Assembly: GCF_963966145.1 (NCBI RefSeq)
Contig: NC_091051.1
Coordinates: 8,928,001-8,992,000 of the forward strand
From: Tenebrio molitor
Taxonomy: Eukaryota; Arthropoda; Insecta; Coleoptera; Tenebrionidae
Direction: 5' to 3'
Length of the DNA stretch: 64,000 nucleotides
This document shows, piece after piece, positions 46,541-58,930 of this stretch; within the stretch, counting starts at the first letter, position 1, and every line of letters starts with the position of its first letter. Below the pieces are notes generated by a model. That model made no database searches. It was not told the DNA's origin and saw only the letters and a program-made list of their open reading frames with translations. Made by a program: the position numbers and the translations under genes.

Positions 46541-49351
46541 GCAACGTTAGACAAACTAGTAGACAGATTTCCACTACCGCCAGTATTGCCACATTTAATC
46601 TTTGATATTAAATATTTCTAAAATTAGTTGCATGAAAATATCCGTTCTTTTTTTACCTCCGATACAAAGATATTTTTTGATACATTAAAAACCTCAACAG
46701 ATCTCGCAAAATCAGAAAGCTTCAAATAAATGGTTGGCATTTCCCAGAGGCTTCTTAAAACAAATTAAAAAACCAAAAGAAATGTTACAAAAAATGTTGT
46801 ATGAATTAAGCCGTAATTGTGCAAACATGAGAATTTTTACAAAACGTGTTTTTGTTAGAATCAGTAAACGAAACCACGAGATTCATTTTAGGCAATATCT
46901 GTCTTCCACAGGTTTAGTGTCAGGTTTTCTCTAAATAAATTAAGACGGATGGAACTGGTAATTTGTTGGTAGCTCCAGCAATAAGTACATAATATGAGTA
47001 CGTGGTATTTATTTTATGCGGGGTTGCTGTCTCCTTCGTTTCTTGTACAATAGAGCAATGATCATTAGAAGATTTTGGCATTGTAGCCGTGGCACAAGTT
47101 CTTGCAGTCCTTTGTTCGAGAGGTGCTCATTTAGACCACGTCGAACAATGATAACGTAACAAATGGTTATGTTATTGTTGTTATCGAAACAACCGAAATG
47201 ATTCATTGCTCTTCTTACATCATTTGTGAAATTGTCTGAATATGAATTATGCATGTGGAGAGATTTTGGCTGGGCGGCTTCTAAACCGACGCGCGGTTAT
47301 TTATAGTGAAATAACAATCGACGATGGGTTTCTGTGTACAATCATTTCGCAGGCGAAACACGGAAGTTTATTGTTTAACAAGGTTTTTATGAAGACCTCT
47401 TATTGTTAGACCAGCCAACATCCGAATTCGGTTCGGTTTTGCGGCGGATGATATTAGATTATGAACGGAACCATCGAATCGAATAAACTAACAGAGCGTG
47501 AAGCTCTTACCAAATATTAGCAATAAGTAAAAGGGCAATCATTGCATTTTCGATGTGTTTCTCCATTTATATCCCTTGTTTAATTTAATATCAAAATTCC
47601 CCCAGAGACTTGGCAATTTCTGCGGAATACTATTTTACAAATATTAAAAATTCTTTTCAACTTGAAATATTGGATTTTTACCCCCGCAACTTCAAACAGA
47701 TTTTTTTATTAGCAGATGAAAACGCTCGCAGATTAATTTCAAAGTTCAGCATAATTCGCAAACGGGCACATAAATACACCGAAGAACACGCACAGGACTC
47801 TAACTCGATTTGCTCCACTCCCGCGATCTACTCTGCTACTCTAGATAATAAGCAAAAATCTCCCGATACATCGCCGGATTCATTTTTGGTTTCACAACGT
47901 CACTTTTTCACTCCCACAAATTATTTTACGGCTTTTATTAAATTTCGCCGCCGCCTCCGCAATCCGGATTGTTGGTGAACTGTTCCGATCGTGTTGATTT
48001 TCGAATCGAAAATTTGCTTTATGGTTTAATTAAGATTTTGACTTCATCCGGTCAATTACAGAGCTTTGATTGTGCGAATTCATCGAAGTCAATAATCATT
48101 TTCAGGAGGGCGCCTCTGGCGGCATCGCGTCCGCTCGCAATAAAAGAGTTAAGTAAACTTTTTGATTATCACATAAAAGCTTTAATTTTCAAAACAAACC
48201 TCCGCACCAAACTTGCGCGGATTTTGCACAGCAGACGATTATTAACTCGTTGCTGTTCAGAATCATAGTTATTCTAAGAGGAAAATTCACCAATCTCTAC
48301 TAAAAAATGTTATTTTTTAATTGTTCATTATTTTGCGATCAAATAAATCCTGATAAGCCGCAGCGGAAGGGGCAAATGTAGTAATCACCTCAAATAACAA
48401 TTTCGTTCTGGCAAAATGATTTTTTATTTTAGTACATCTTTTAAAGACACGCTTCATTTCGTTTATCAAAAAATATTTTTCGGGTCAACCAATATTTATT
48501 TAGGATGATTCACAGGAAGGTTTTCTCTTTTATGTTTGAACATAATCTATATTCAGAAAAATACATGCAACAACCCAAAGACCGAAAATAAAATTTATTC
48601 AGATAGGTATTTTTTCAATTGTTAGGAACGAGGATATATAACAAAACAAATAACGACACACTTATGTCCAAGGATAATAGCTCTTGTCAACTGTTAATTG
48701 CTGTTTGTCTTTAAAGTAATGGTAAATTCAGAGAAAACATCCTTGATGAAACTCTTAAAAACCAGAAACAATGCTAGCGTATTATTTTTCTATTCAATAT
48801 TCATCCAAAATATTTGGTTGCATTAATTTGTTATATCGATGTTAATTCATACAAAAAAATATTTACAAACTAATGCATAAGATGTCGGAAAAATTTCAAA
48901 CACTATTTAATTACTTTCTAAGTTCTTAATTTAGTGGGACACTTATTATACAAACTACAATAAACAAAAAATATTTTTACATACCAAATTAGTCGGCCTA
49001 TTTGTTCAACGAGTTGTGATTTTCTATTCTACCTAAAAAAAAACAGAACTAGATTAATTATTAAAAATACATACAAAATAAATAAATAGTAATGAAGCTA
49101 GAATTTTAAACAACAAAATGAATTTCCTTAAATGATTACCTCATTGAGTCATTAGTTATTTTCATTATTCAAAGTGCACTTGGAAAAATATACAATTAAC
49201 TTCCCGAGTTAATACCTTCCGCGTTGTTCATCATAATTTCATTGTGAAGTGAATAATTAGAAAACAATAAAAACAAAGTATCTAATTAAAAAGCTAACTA
49301 CTAGTCTTGTAATTTGGAGAACTCAAAAAAAAAAGTTATTTAATAAACTAG
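46541..49351. other. non-coding stretch, no gene recognised
   Basis: Two + frames at 47610-47978 and 47969-48268 abut, but they lie in different frames, start from non-ATG or weak contexts, and show no motif. The block 47280-48270 is less AT-rich than its surroundings and may be a conserved non-coding element. Confidence 0.4.
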
Positions 49352-49454
49352 TTTGTTAATGAAGGCGATTAATAATCGAAACTGTTTAAAGCACGAACGA
49401 GTGTAGCGAGTGAGTGGCTTTAATAGTTGAGATTATTAATCGCCCATTAACAAA
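49352..49454. repeat. hairpin beside a transposon-like element
   Basis: The left arm 49352-49392 (TTTGTTAATGAAGGCGATTA onward) pairs with 49417-49454 with few mismatches and a two-base gap. The centre carries CGAGTGTAGCGAG. It sits four bases before the terminal repeat of the element at 49458-50040. Confidence 0.8.
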
Positions 49455-49457
49455 AGA

Positions 49458-50040
49458 GTTGATTACAAAATTTTTTCGTTGACCACAAACTTTTTTTTTT
49501 GGTGGCAAATTTTGAAATTAAAGCCAAATCAAAACCAATTTCATCTTTTTCCATAAAGATGAGACCTTATAAATACCTTCATTCTTTTTTTGTCCTCAGG
49601 GTAGACCATTTTTAAATTTTTCAACACTTTCTATTCACTTTTCCACAAAGAGTGTCAGAAGACGTCAACTCCATTCACATTCAATTTCACGTAAAAATCA
49701 CGATTGCTACGGAAAGCTAGTTACCTTTGAAAAATATGACATGCGAATTTTAACCAAAAATGTCGGTTTTTGAAAAAGTGAATTTGTAATTGTGCAGTTA
49801 TGGAGCTATAAAATATAGAAAACCCTGCTGCACTACCTGCTGCAGTGTTGGTAAGTGCAAACAATGCATGTTCGAGGTTGTTTATACATCAAAATTTAAT
49901 CAAAACGTCAAAATTGCAAAAATCGTTGATTAATGAAAAATAGTGTATTAATGAGGTCCATTAATACACTATAATTTAGACAAAAGAATTCATTAATATT
50001 GAAATTAACAAGCGGTCAACGGAAAAATATATTAATCAAC
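49458..50040. mobile_element. element with terminal inverted repeats (583 bp)
   Basis: The left end (49458-49490, GTTGATTACAAAATTTTTTC then GTTGACC) matches the complement of the right end (50007-50040) over about 33 bases with several mismatches. Inside, a perfect 13-base hairpin, TAGTGTATTAATG with its complement, lies at 49941-49971. No coding frame is present. Together with the adjacent hairpin it resembles the compound foldback element at 8665-9215 in layout but not in sequence. The superfamily is unknown and no target duplication is obvious. Confidence 0.6.
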
Positions 50041-52215
50041 TTAAGCACATAACATTTTTGGTTTACAATACAAAAATTTCCAATAATAATAATGCGGAAT
50101 CTGGAAAAGTGCCCCGAATGCTTGCAGCGTTTCCACGTTGAATAGCAAGGGAAATCCTCTCGAAAAGGAATTTCTTTGATATGGAATTGCCTGATTCCGC
50201 AATAAGTCGCTCTCCGATGACATTAATGAAATCGTCTTGTAATTAGAATTAAAAGTGTAATTCACAACTACAGTTGAATTAATTGTAAAGTTTCGATACT
50301 GATACATTTCTTTATACCATTGATTTAAGTATTTAAGTATTCATGGAGCTTCACCATACTTATTAAAACTAAAATTCTTCTATTCCTTTTATAGGTTAAT
50401 GTAACATTTGTGATTTTGTGCGCTTTTATTTCTGACCGTCTTGCTTCAAGCGTTGTTGCCGATCAATGTCCCAATTCCGTTGTAGAAAGATATCTTCTGT
50501 ATAATTACAACATTTACATTTAATTAAGACATTATTTGTTCCGCGATGTAAAAAGTACAGTTTTTGTAATGAAACAAAGTCGAGCTGACCTCGCCTTCTG
50601 CACACTTATTTAATAGAACAAACAGTAAACTTTTATGTGTGGCAGAGCAGGACTGTTTATTTTTCTCACAACAATAAACTTACACAATATTGATTGACAA
50701 GAATGTGAATCATTAATCATGATATAGCATGATGAAAGCTCGCACAATCCATTACAAAATTAATTTCGAAAGAATTTCGGTATTCCTGTTCCAATTAATT
50801 ACATTAATGTAAATAAAAGTTCACCCTGACGACTTTGACATTGCCGTGAAAGGAGCAACCAGGTCAGTATGGTAGGTATACATTCCGCGGTAATGAGTTA
50901 TCTCGCTGTATGATCTTCGACGGCTCGATAAAAGCAAAGTGTAATAATAATTACTTTCGGCATCAGGCCACGAACAAATACGTAATTTATTTAGAGAGCA
51001 TTAAAGTTAATTGGAAGCTTGCTCCTTGTATTGTAGTGCAGAATCGTTGATTGATGAGCTATAAATTGGTGCAACTGTGGTGGCGCATTAAAGAAGAATG
51101 ATTGCGACTAGCTCACGATTCAATTAAATAAAGTTATGTCTTCACACCGGTTACAACAGACCGTGTAATGTCCCGCAAACAAAGTATTTGGATTCATGAA
51201 GTGTGCTCGTCGGTCACAGAGCCATTGAGAAATTGACATTAGCCTACCAGCAGAAAATAATAAAATAATAAAAAAAAACTTCCCCCGAATTCGTTATCAG
51301 GTTTTGCAATTGATCGAAAGTATTACCGTCGCTCGTTCATGCCACGCAAACGAAATCACCGAAAAGCCTGATACGTTACGAGTGATTTAGGAGAAATTTC
51401 GGTTTTATTTGTGTTTTCGGTCTGATTGTTGAACAGGCCGCGTTTGTAACAAATTGCAACGACAGATGGCCCAGTACTAGCCCAGACTCACGTTACAGCG
51501 TATTTATTTGCAAGGTACACATGAAAAAAATCGACGACGAAACCCCCATTTCACCACAGTTGGTCCAAATTGAAAGCGAAATTGGCCCGACGGAATCAAT
51601 AATTTTTCCAGAAAAGTCTGGATAATAAACGACTTAATAAACCGTTTATTCGGTCCCCTGACCGCAATATGGACTCGGATTGGGTATTCAAAAGTGGTAA
51701 AGTTGTGGGAGTCAACAATAAAAATTTCCTTTAATTATAAATGCGCGATTGAGAAGCTCAGGATCATGAAGCTTACACGACCGTTTTATTTTCTCTGGCT
51801 TTAGCACTATCGATTCTGTCGGATTTAATAATCTCGTTGTGTCGAGATTAATCCCATTGTGCTTTGTGCTATTAACCGGAGAACGAAAACAAGTATTTTT
51901 CCTGTCCATTAGTCGAAGGTATAACAAACACAATCTAAATGCATCTGTAATCAGCACACGCTCTGTTGCGATCATTTGGTATTTATTAAAGCGAAAACTT
52001 CTTTAGGCGCACCACGACATTATTCCCGGGCAGTGAATTAGTTTCACCGTCACGCAACACGCGTCACGCGTCACGTCACATGCTCCGAGATGAAAGGCTT
52101 ATTCAAGCAAGTTCGGGGGAGCCGAGTTTAGCCGAGGGAGCAAGAAACAGTCAGCTGTGCGTCACTTTCAAATTTTCATTGTGTCTAACCTTTTGGTAAA
52201 TTGTTCACTAAAATT
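50041..52215. other. non-coding stretch, no gene recognised
   Basis: Minus-strand frames at 50041-50307 and 51712-51975 open with ATG but have no known motif. Short overlapping direct repeats of ACGCGTCACG occur at 52060-52080. Confidence 0.45.
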
Positions 52216-52326
52216 TGTTTCAAAACATTTATGATCAAGAGCGTTTCTGAAAAGCAAAAGATAGTTGTCATCAAGGAAAATCAAAAATTGTTTTGGTTGG
52301 AGACCGGTTCCTATATGAATGAGTCA
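52216..52326 (+). repeat. dispersed repeat, family C
   Basis: This segment contains TGATCAAGAGCGTTTCTGAA and GGTTCCTATATGAATGAGTC. The first half recurs on the + strand at 62451-62496 and the second half, inverted, at 63320-63378. No terminal structure or coding sequence was recognised. It is probably part of a longer transposon. The CGAGTTTAGCCGAG motif at 52123-52136 lies just upstream. Confidence 0.7.
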
Positions 52327-55300
52327 ATTGTAATATGTAACTGAGGTACAGTGGAGAGTAAATATAAACTTATTTCTTTTAAATTAATTTAACTAGGAGT
52401 ATAATAATTAATCTACTAAAAACTAAAACTACCAATAAAAAAAATTTGCTGAAAAGGTGTGCAATTGACCGGAAGGATCACATTTAGTACAATTGAAATT
52501 GCATTTTTGAACAAATATTTCACAAACAAAAACTATATCGAACCAGCAACCAATCGCCTCACTTCGTTGCACGAATTAATGCAGAACATTGAGGGTAAAA
52601 TTCAAATTCTATTGTTTTTTAATCGACGCTGAACGAGCCGTGGTACTTGTGCTGTTTTTACTGACAAGTGGTTTACAACGTGCATCTGCACCAAAAAGTC
52701 TACTTTTTACACAATGTGAAGAGCAAAAATTAACCGGGTTTGTTAAATTTCTCATTCTGAGTAAACGCTCGATAGTTTAAACTGTGCAAATACAGTTGGA
52801 GCAAACTAGTTAGTTATTTTCTTCCTGTTATTCAAACAAATTCTGTTTGGCACCATTCTGGGAATGCGCACTAGTTAAAATTGGTAGCCTGAGCTTCGGC
52901 ATGTATCTGTGAATGAACAAGCTATAACTCTTAGAGCGGCTGTAGATCATTAACTGTTACGTTACGTTCCGTAGGTCTGTGGAAAATAATAAAAATTTGC
53001 AGGGGGTGATTACGAAAGCTCGATCCGTAGCGTTAGCGCGTAGATGATTACATTACTGTAAATTGCTTTTTAATGTTCAAAAGCGCATTTGGCTGGTTTA
53101 GCAGATATAAAACATTTATGATAAATTACGGCGATGATAAATATTTACTTAAAGAGATTTTCCCTTGGAAATTTTTAATGCTGCATTATCGGCGCATACC
53201 CTTATGAATATTTTCTAATTAACTCATTTTTAATTAATGCAATAACAATAAAAACTGCCTTTTTTCCGTCGACGAATGAATTTCGAAGCAATTAAAACTG
53301 CACCGGGCGTAATTCGCTAATAGCACGTCGAAAGGAAATTCCTTCTGGCTCTCCCTTGAGGATGGCGTCGCTTAAACAACCCAGAAAGAGCTATATGTGA
53401 GTCGCGACACTGTCGAAAGTCAACCACTATAACATCTCTTTAATTGGCTTGTTGACATTCTGCTTTCCAACACAATTACGCCAAAATGCCGTCTCGTCTG
53501 ACGAAACCAATGCCACATTGAATTCACGGCACGTAAATTAAGAAAATCAACAATAACATTGTACGATCCTAACGGCCCGAACACGTACCCATCTGACGAA
53601 ACAGTCAATTTGACCCTAATTATTTGCCATTTGGGGACAAATCGATGCCTTAAAACGTCTCTAATTAAAAGTTAAACATCTTAGTCTGCACGCAAACGCT
53701 GAATATCAATATCGAGGTCCCGGCCCCAAAACCTTCCTTTTCCGGATTTTATTTTTAGTTGTAGAATATGCAAAATTGTGAGCGGTTCGAATCAGACTCT
53801 ATTATGATATCGGCAGCAGAGAGTCGCCACTAACTAACCAATTATCGACAGCTGATGGCAGTTAATAAAATCAACAGAAAGTAGATGAGCGCTTTTACAC
53901 AGTAGAAGCTTCAAAAGTTATACAAAATGTAGTGTGAAATTATCTATTTACAGAAAATTCTATACTTATACTCCACGTGTGCATAATACTATATTAATGC
54001 TTCAATATCTTTCCTCACCATCTGGTGCTTCTTATTCTCATATATGTCAACAGGTGTTACTGACACTTATTAGTACAAAAAAAAATATCATAATGCGATT
54101 GAACTTATCTAAAATGAAAGCTTTTATTCCCTCTATATGTTTACAAAATTAAAAGGTTTGTACTGGACGCTTTTAAGTAACAAAAATGTACAGTGACTGA
54201 TTTAAAAAATGATTTCACTGTATCTTACTTGGCCCGCCACTGGGTGGAATAAAAAAATACAATTTATGCCAAAAGGTGACCATTTACTGTGTGACTTGCC
54301 TGGGTATTTTTGCCAAAAATTAACTCCGCAAATTTAAGAAATTTTATTCTTTACTCTACACTCACACTGTAATTTACAAAAATAACTATTTTCAAATTTC
54401 CATATTTTCAAAATTAAATATTTAAATATTATTCAATTAACGCTGTCGTTATTTTTTTTTTAATTCGTGTTAATTCGCATTCATATTAATAACTTATACG
54501 AAATTTACTTCTTTTCTTTATCAACGTTTTTTTTTACACTGAATTTCATCATAAAGAAAAAGTTCCTCTCATTAATTTTTTTTTCACTCTAACAAAAAAA
54601 AATTATTTTCACTTTTCCAAAAAAAAATCTTATATTTATCTCTTTCTACATGGCGACAGCGTTCTTTTTGTTTTCAATTGTCACTACAACTACTATTTAT
54701 TTCCAAATTTACGCTATCCATTTCTCTCAGAAACAATATGACTGGAAACCAAGTTTTGAAAGAACAAGATTAGAAACAATAAATTATCGCTTAAGGCCAA
54801 AAAATATTGAGAGATATGTTCCAAATTATTTAATTGGCATAACCTGAATATCAGGAACTGACTAAAAATGTCAAAGTATTCATAATATAGCTACATTCAT
54901 TTTAAGCGAATTATAATTTTGCGAATTTAATTTATACCACAAAACCATCAAAAAATGCAAGCATATACACCGAGATGGTTTATCATGTTCTTGACGTGCA
55001 TGGTAAATTTAACAAATTTGGTTGCTTTCTCCTAAATAATGTAATCAAATATGTACTTATCTTGTAAGAAAGCCTGTCCCCTATTCACATCAATTGTTAA
55101 AATCTTGTGAATATGACTATGGACAGTCAGTGACATAAAAATTACAAAAATTATCTTTAAAGAAGTCATCAAAAATAAAAGCACAACTGATTTCTCAGTA
55201 ACAAGATCTAGATAGATTTCTTGGGTTCATCCTTTTAATTCAGAGTCAGAAGTGGAAAAGTTATCATCATCGAATGAGAGTATTCGAGTAATCAGCTTAT

Positions 55301-58300
55301 TAGCCAGATCAAGCCCCCAGTAAATAATAAAAAATGCATCTTATTTTCAAGAAAATAAAATAATGAAGACGGAGGTAAATGAATTTTTTTAATGACTGTT
55401 GAGATATAAAATTACATATTTGAATTGTTGTAATTTTTTTTGTGTTCGTAAAGCTGACTCAAACGAGTAGGAACATATTTTCTGTGTTTATAAAAGCTCA
55501 ACTCACTTAAATCAAATAAATGAGCTTCAATCGAATAAGCTTAACACTTGAAAAGCATAACTTTTACAAGTTTGATGAAAATAGTTATTTTTGATTCTAG
55601 ATTGCTACATGACTCTTTTGCATTTGAGAATGAAGAAGAAGAATAATTCTAAAATGCAAAATCAATCAAGTATCAAACGATATTTTTTCGAAAACTGCAA
55701 CCAGACATTAGTAAAAAAGCCAAGAAAAGTTTAATTTATCCATCAGTCCATCATGATACAAGATAGTAAAAATCTAAAAATATTTCCTAAAGCGATGACG
55801 ATGATCCGTCTCTTGAACTGTTAGGAGCAGCGCGAAGCACAGTTTCTAGTCTTATCGGGGAAAAATCGTAATGTAATCTTTAATAATTAAAAATTGCAGG
55901 ATACGAAATATTTTTACGTTCTGTTTTTTACGTTATGAAAACAAAAAGCAGTCGCTTCGCGTCATAATTGTCATGTAAATATAAATTTTACTTAACAGTT
56001 TTCGAAAAAATATATTACAGCCGTTTTTAGTGTAGTTATCGACCGGTCCATATTAAATTATTGGCTTAACCATGTTCCTACTATCAATGCAATAGTCGTC
56101 AGCAAATCGATTTCACTTTGACAGTAACAGCTCAACAGAAATACCAGTGGGATTTACGAAGTGATTGGTATTAAGCCACCGAGTATCAGCACTGTTAAAA
56201 TCTATGTTTAACGTATTTATTTTTTGAAGGTGATCGATACATTTGTATTTTTTTACAAAACAATATTTGAACGTTTAACAACGAGTTTTAATACAACTTA
56301 AGCACAATATTAATTAAAGAACAAATTAGAAATATGAGATGAAGCACTTTACAAGAAAAGGGCAATAGGTTAATTCGCTTTTAGGTATAATTTTTTTAAA
56401 TAGTTTTGTATGTCAGTGAACCTGCATCGTATTACTCGAGGGCAACATGCAGAAATTGAATTTCGTTAGTGGTTTTTGTAAAAGTAACAAAATAATTCAA
56501 ATATTTTGTGCATTTAATCGGTAACTGCAAGTTACAAGAGCCAGAACACATTTTCCCTGCAAACATTCTTTCAGAGAATTCTTCAAATCATGATTTTGAT
56601 AACAAGTGCCAGACGGTTTGTTGTAAGAAATTTTACAAGATTTGTTTATTCTATCTAACGAAGAAAACGTACTAAAAAACGGAAAATAACGGTTACATGA
56701 GCGCCTCTGTTAACTTTGGAGGAATTATTAAATTTTGAAAGTCTGTTTCTTGTTTTACAATCTTACAGACGTAATTGCCCAAGATACATTTTTTGTGACA
56801 TGTAAGATAAATGTAGACTCTTGAAACTTCTAGTATTAAGAATGTAAAAAACTATTAAAATAATTGCGTAAAAAATCAACATCAATACATATTGAAAAAT
56901 ACATCCAATAAACCGACGAGTACATCAAAAGTGATATAAATCAAATATGGTCGAGTATTACTATTGTTCGACGAGTTTTTTTTTAATCAAACTAATCGTG
57001 TATTAAAATACTAAAAAAATGCCCTTTGTTCCCATAAACATCAATCTGCATTTTCAATACCGTTCAACATTTTGCACTAACTATTTGACAGAAACTGACG
57101 TTTCCATTTATTTACATTTACGAAGTAAAAGGTTTGCATTCACAAATAAATGTTTTCATAAAACAAACCATCCATATCGAATAGCACAGGTTTTGATGCG
57201 TCTGATGTCATTTTGCATTCGATTATAAATGTCAACATGATTCTGTACAAGAACGATGGCATTCCACTACTAACAAATTACTCAACCCAAAAGCTGGGCA
57301 TAATAAAATATTAATTTCATACACATTTTAGTACTTTCTGTTATGAGCAATTCGGGTACAGAATGCAACACAAAAACAACTGTTCTACATTTTTGAAAAA
57401 AAAATTTGCATATTGCAGTCCGGATCTAAATGTATGAAGATGATTCTATGTTCGAGTGTTGTAATACTGTGTGGGATACAACATAATTAGTGTAACGCAT
57501 ACATCTGAATAAAATGATGTTTAACAGTCTATTTATATCTATGATAATGACAGGTTCCCATAAATAATCATAGACATTGGCACAATTTACATATCAGTAT
57601 CTATTAGTATTATTACACGGTGGATTTAAATTTGTTCTTAATATTGTCTGCTGCATATTTTTCCATATGTTTGTACAACTTTCACGTATGCTACCATGAT
57701 GTGACTTTGTGAAGAAATATTTAAGTCACAAGTGTTTTATAATATTCGGCAAGAAATATCTTTTTTACTTAACACTTGATTTAAATCTTTTGCTACATTT
57801 TCGCATAAGAAATTAAATACGCCTTGAATGTGTAAAAGTCGAAGAAATACTATGTGCTATACATTTCCTGTCAGTTAACAATAAATAAACAAAAAAAAAT
57901 CACAATTTGTTGTCTTCAATAATTTTCCGATACAATACGGCGTAATAAACCGACTCATATATTTTTTATTATTAGAATTAGTGCAAGAGTAAGTACATTG
58001 GTGCTGTCGAAGACTGGAAGGACTAAAGATCTTTCAGATGAGAAGTCAAAAGAAAATTGTTTGATAATTATGTGCATCGAGAGCCTCGCCCGAAGTAAAA
58101 TTCCACCCGAAGTCTAAAACATTCAGTAACTCTTTTAAATTATCAAGTCCGTGTCGAAATTCCACCCTTTCGTAAAATTTAACTGGAAATGATTAAGTCA
58201 GGCGTGTTGTTTATATCGCGCTCAGCACAGCGAACTTTTATGAAGGTATATAACAATTTGCCCTTTTCAGTTTCGTCCTTGATTACAGCCCATCCCTTTC

Positions 58301-58917
58301 TGCAATAGTCACGGGGCTTACATCGCGACAATTTATTCTCTCATTACAAAGACACGCTTCGAAACACGAGATTTGCCTCGATATCATGCAGATTGAGACC
58401 TTCAACTTTACTCGGCACGAACGCATAAGTTGGTGCATTCTAAGAAAAAAAAAATTGATCGACATCGACCCAGTTCTCCGCTCACGCGGGACTACAACAA
58501 AGCTCACGTGCTCTTTAGCTTATTTACATTTCCCTAGGCGACAAAAAGTCCTTAATTTAACATCCCACCAGCTGACACTACTTCACTTAATGCAGCGTTT
58601 AAATCGGCCCCTAAACAAACCCGCCTGAAGCCTGCCGAAATGTGCTAGGTTTCAGGAAAATAAACACAGCTGAAAGAGCTTTAGCCCTAACCGCCACCAA
58701 CGCAGATTCCGGCGAACACGAATTTTTGCATATTTAAACGGATTATTTAATATGGCAGAAGAAAATTGCTCCGAAACGAAACATTTTTGTTTGTTTCGTA
58801 ATTTTCATTTACATGTTCGTGGTTGATAAACCCGCATCGAAAAAATCGACAATTCTTTAACCAGAGCATGAAGTGTTTGCAATTGGTGTACCACATCTTG
58901 TGTTGTGCAATGAATGT
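52327..58917. other. long AT-rich non-coding stretch
   Basis: No gene recognised. T- and A-runs are frequent at 54440-54640. TACAGTGA and TCACTGTA form a short inverted pair at about 54189-54224. A GC-richer segment at 58260-58720 gives overlapping frames on both strands without motifs. Confidence 0.4.
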
Positions 58918-58930
58918 GGCGGCGGCGGCG
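58918..58930. repeat. short (GGC)n microsatellite
   Basis: Four GGC triplets plus one base. No supported coding frame. Confidence 0.85.

Noticed and set aside
47610..48268. Two abutting + strand frames that look like an overlapping gene pair
   Set aside because: Different frames, no motifs and no start or splice context; operon-like overlap is not expected in this kind of genome.
53783..53794. GGTTCGAATC, resembling a tRNA B box
   Set aside because: No A box upstream, the next bases do not continue the B box, and no cloverleaf can be drawn.
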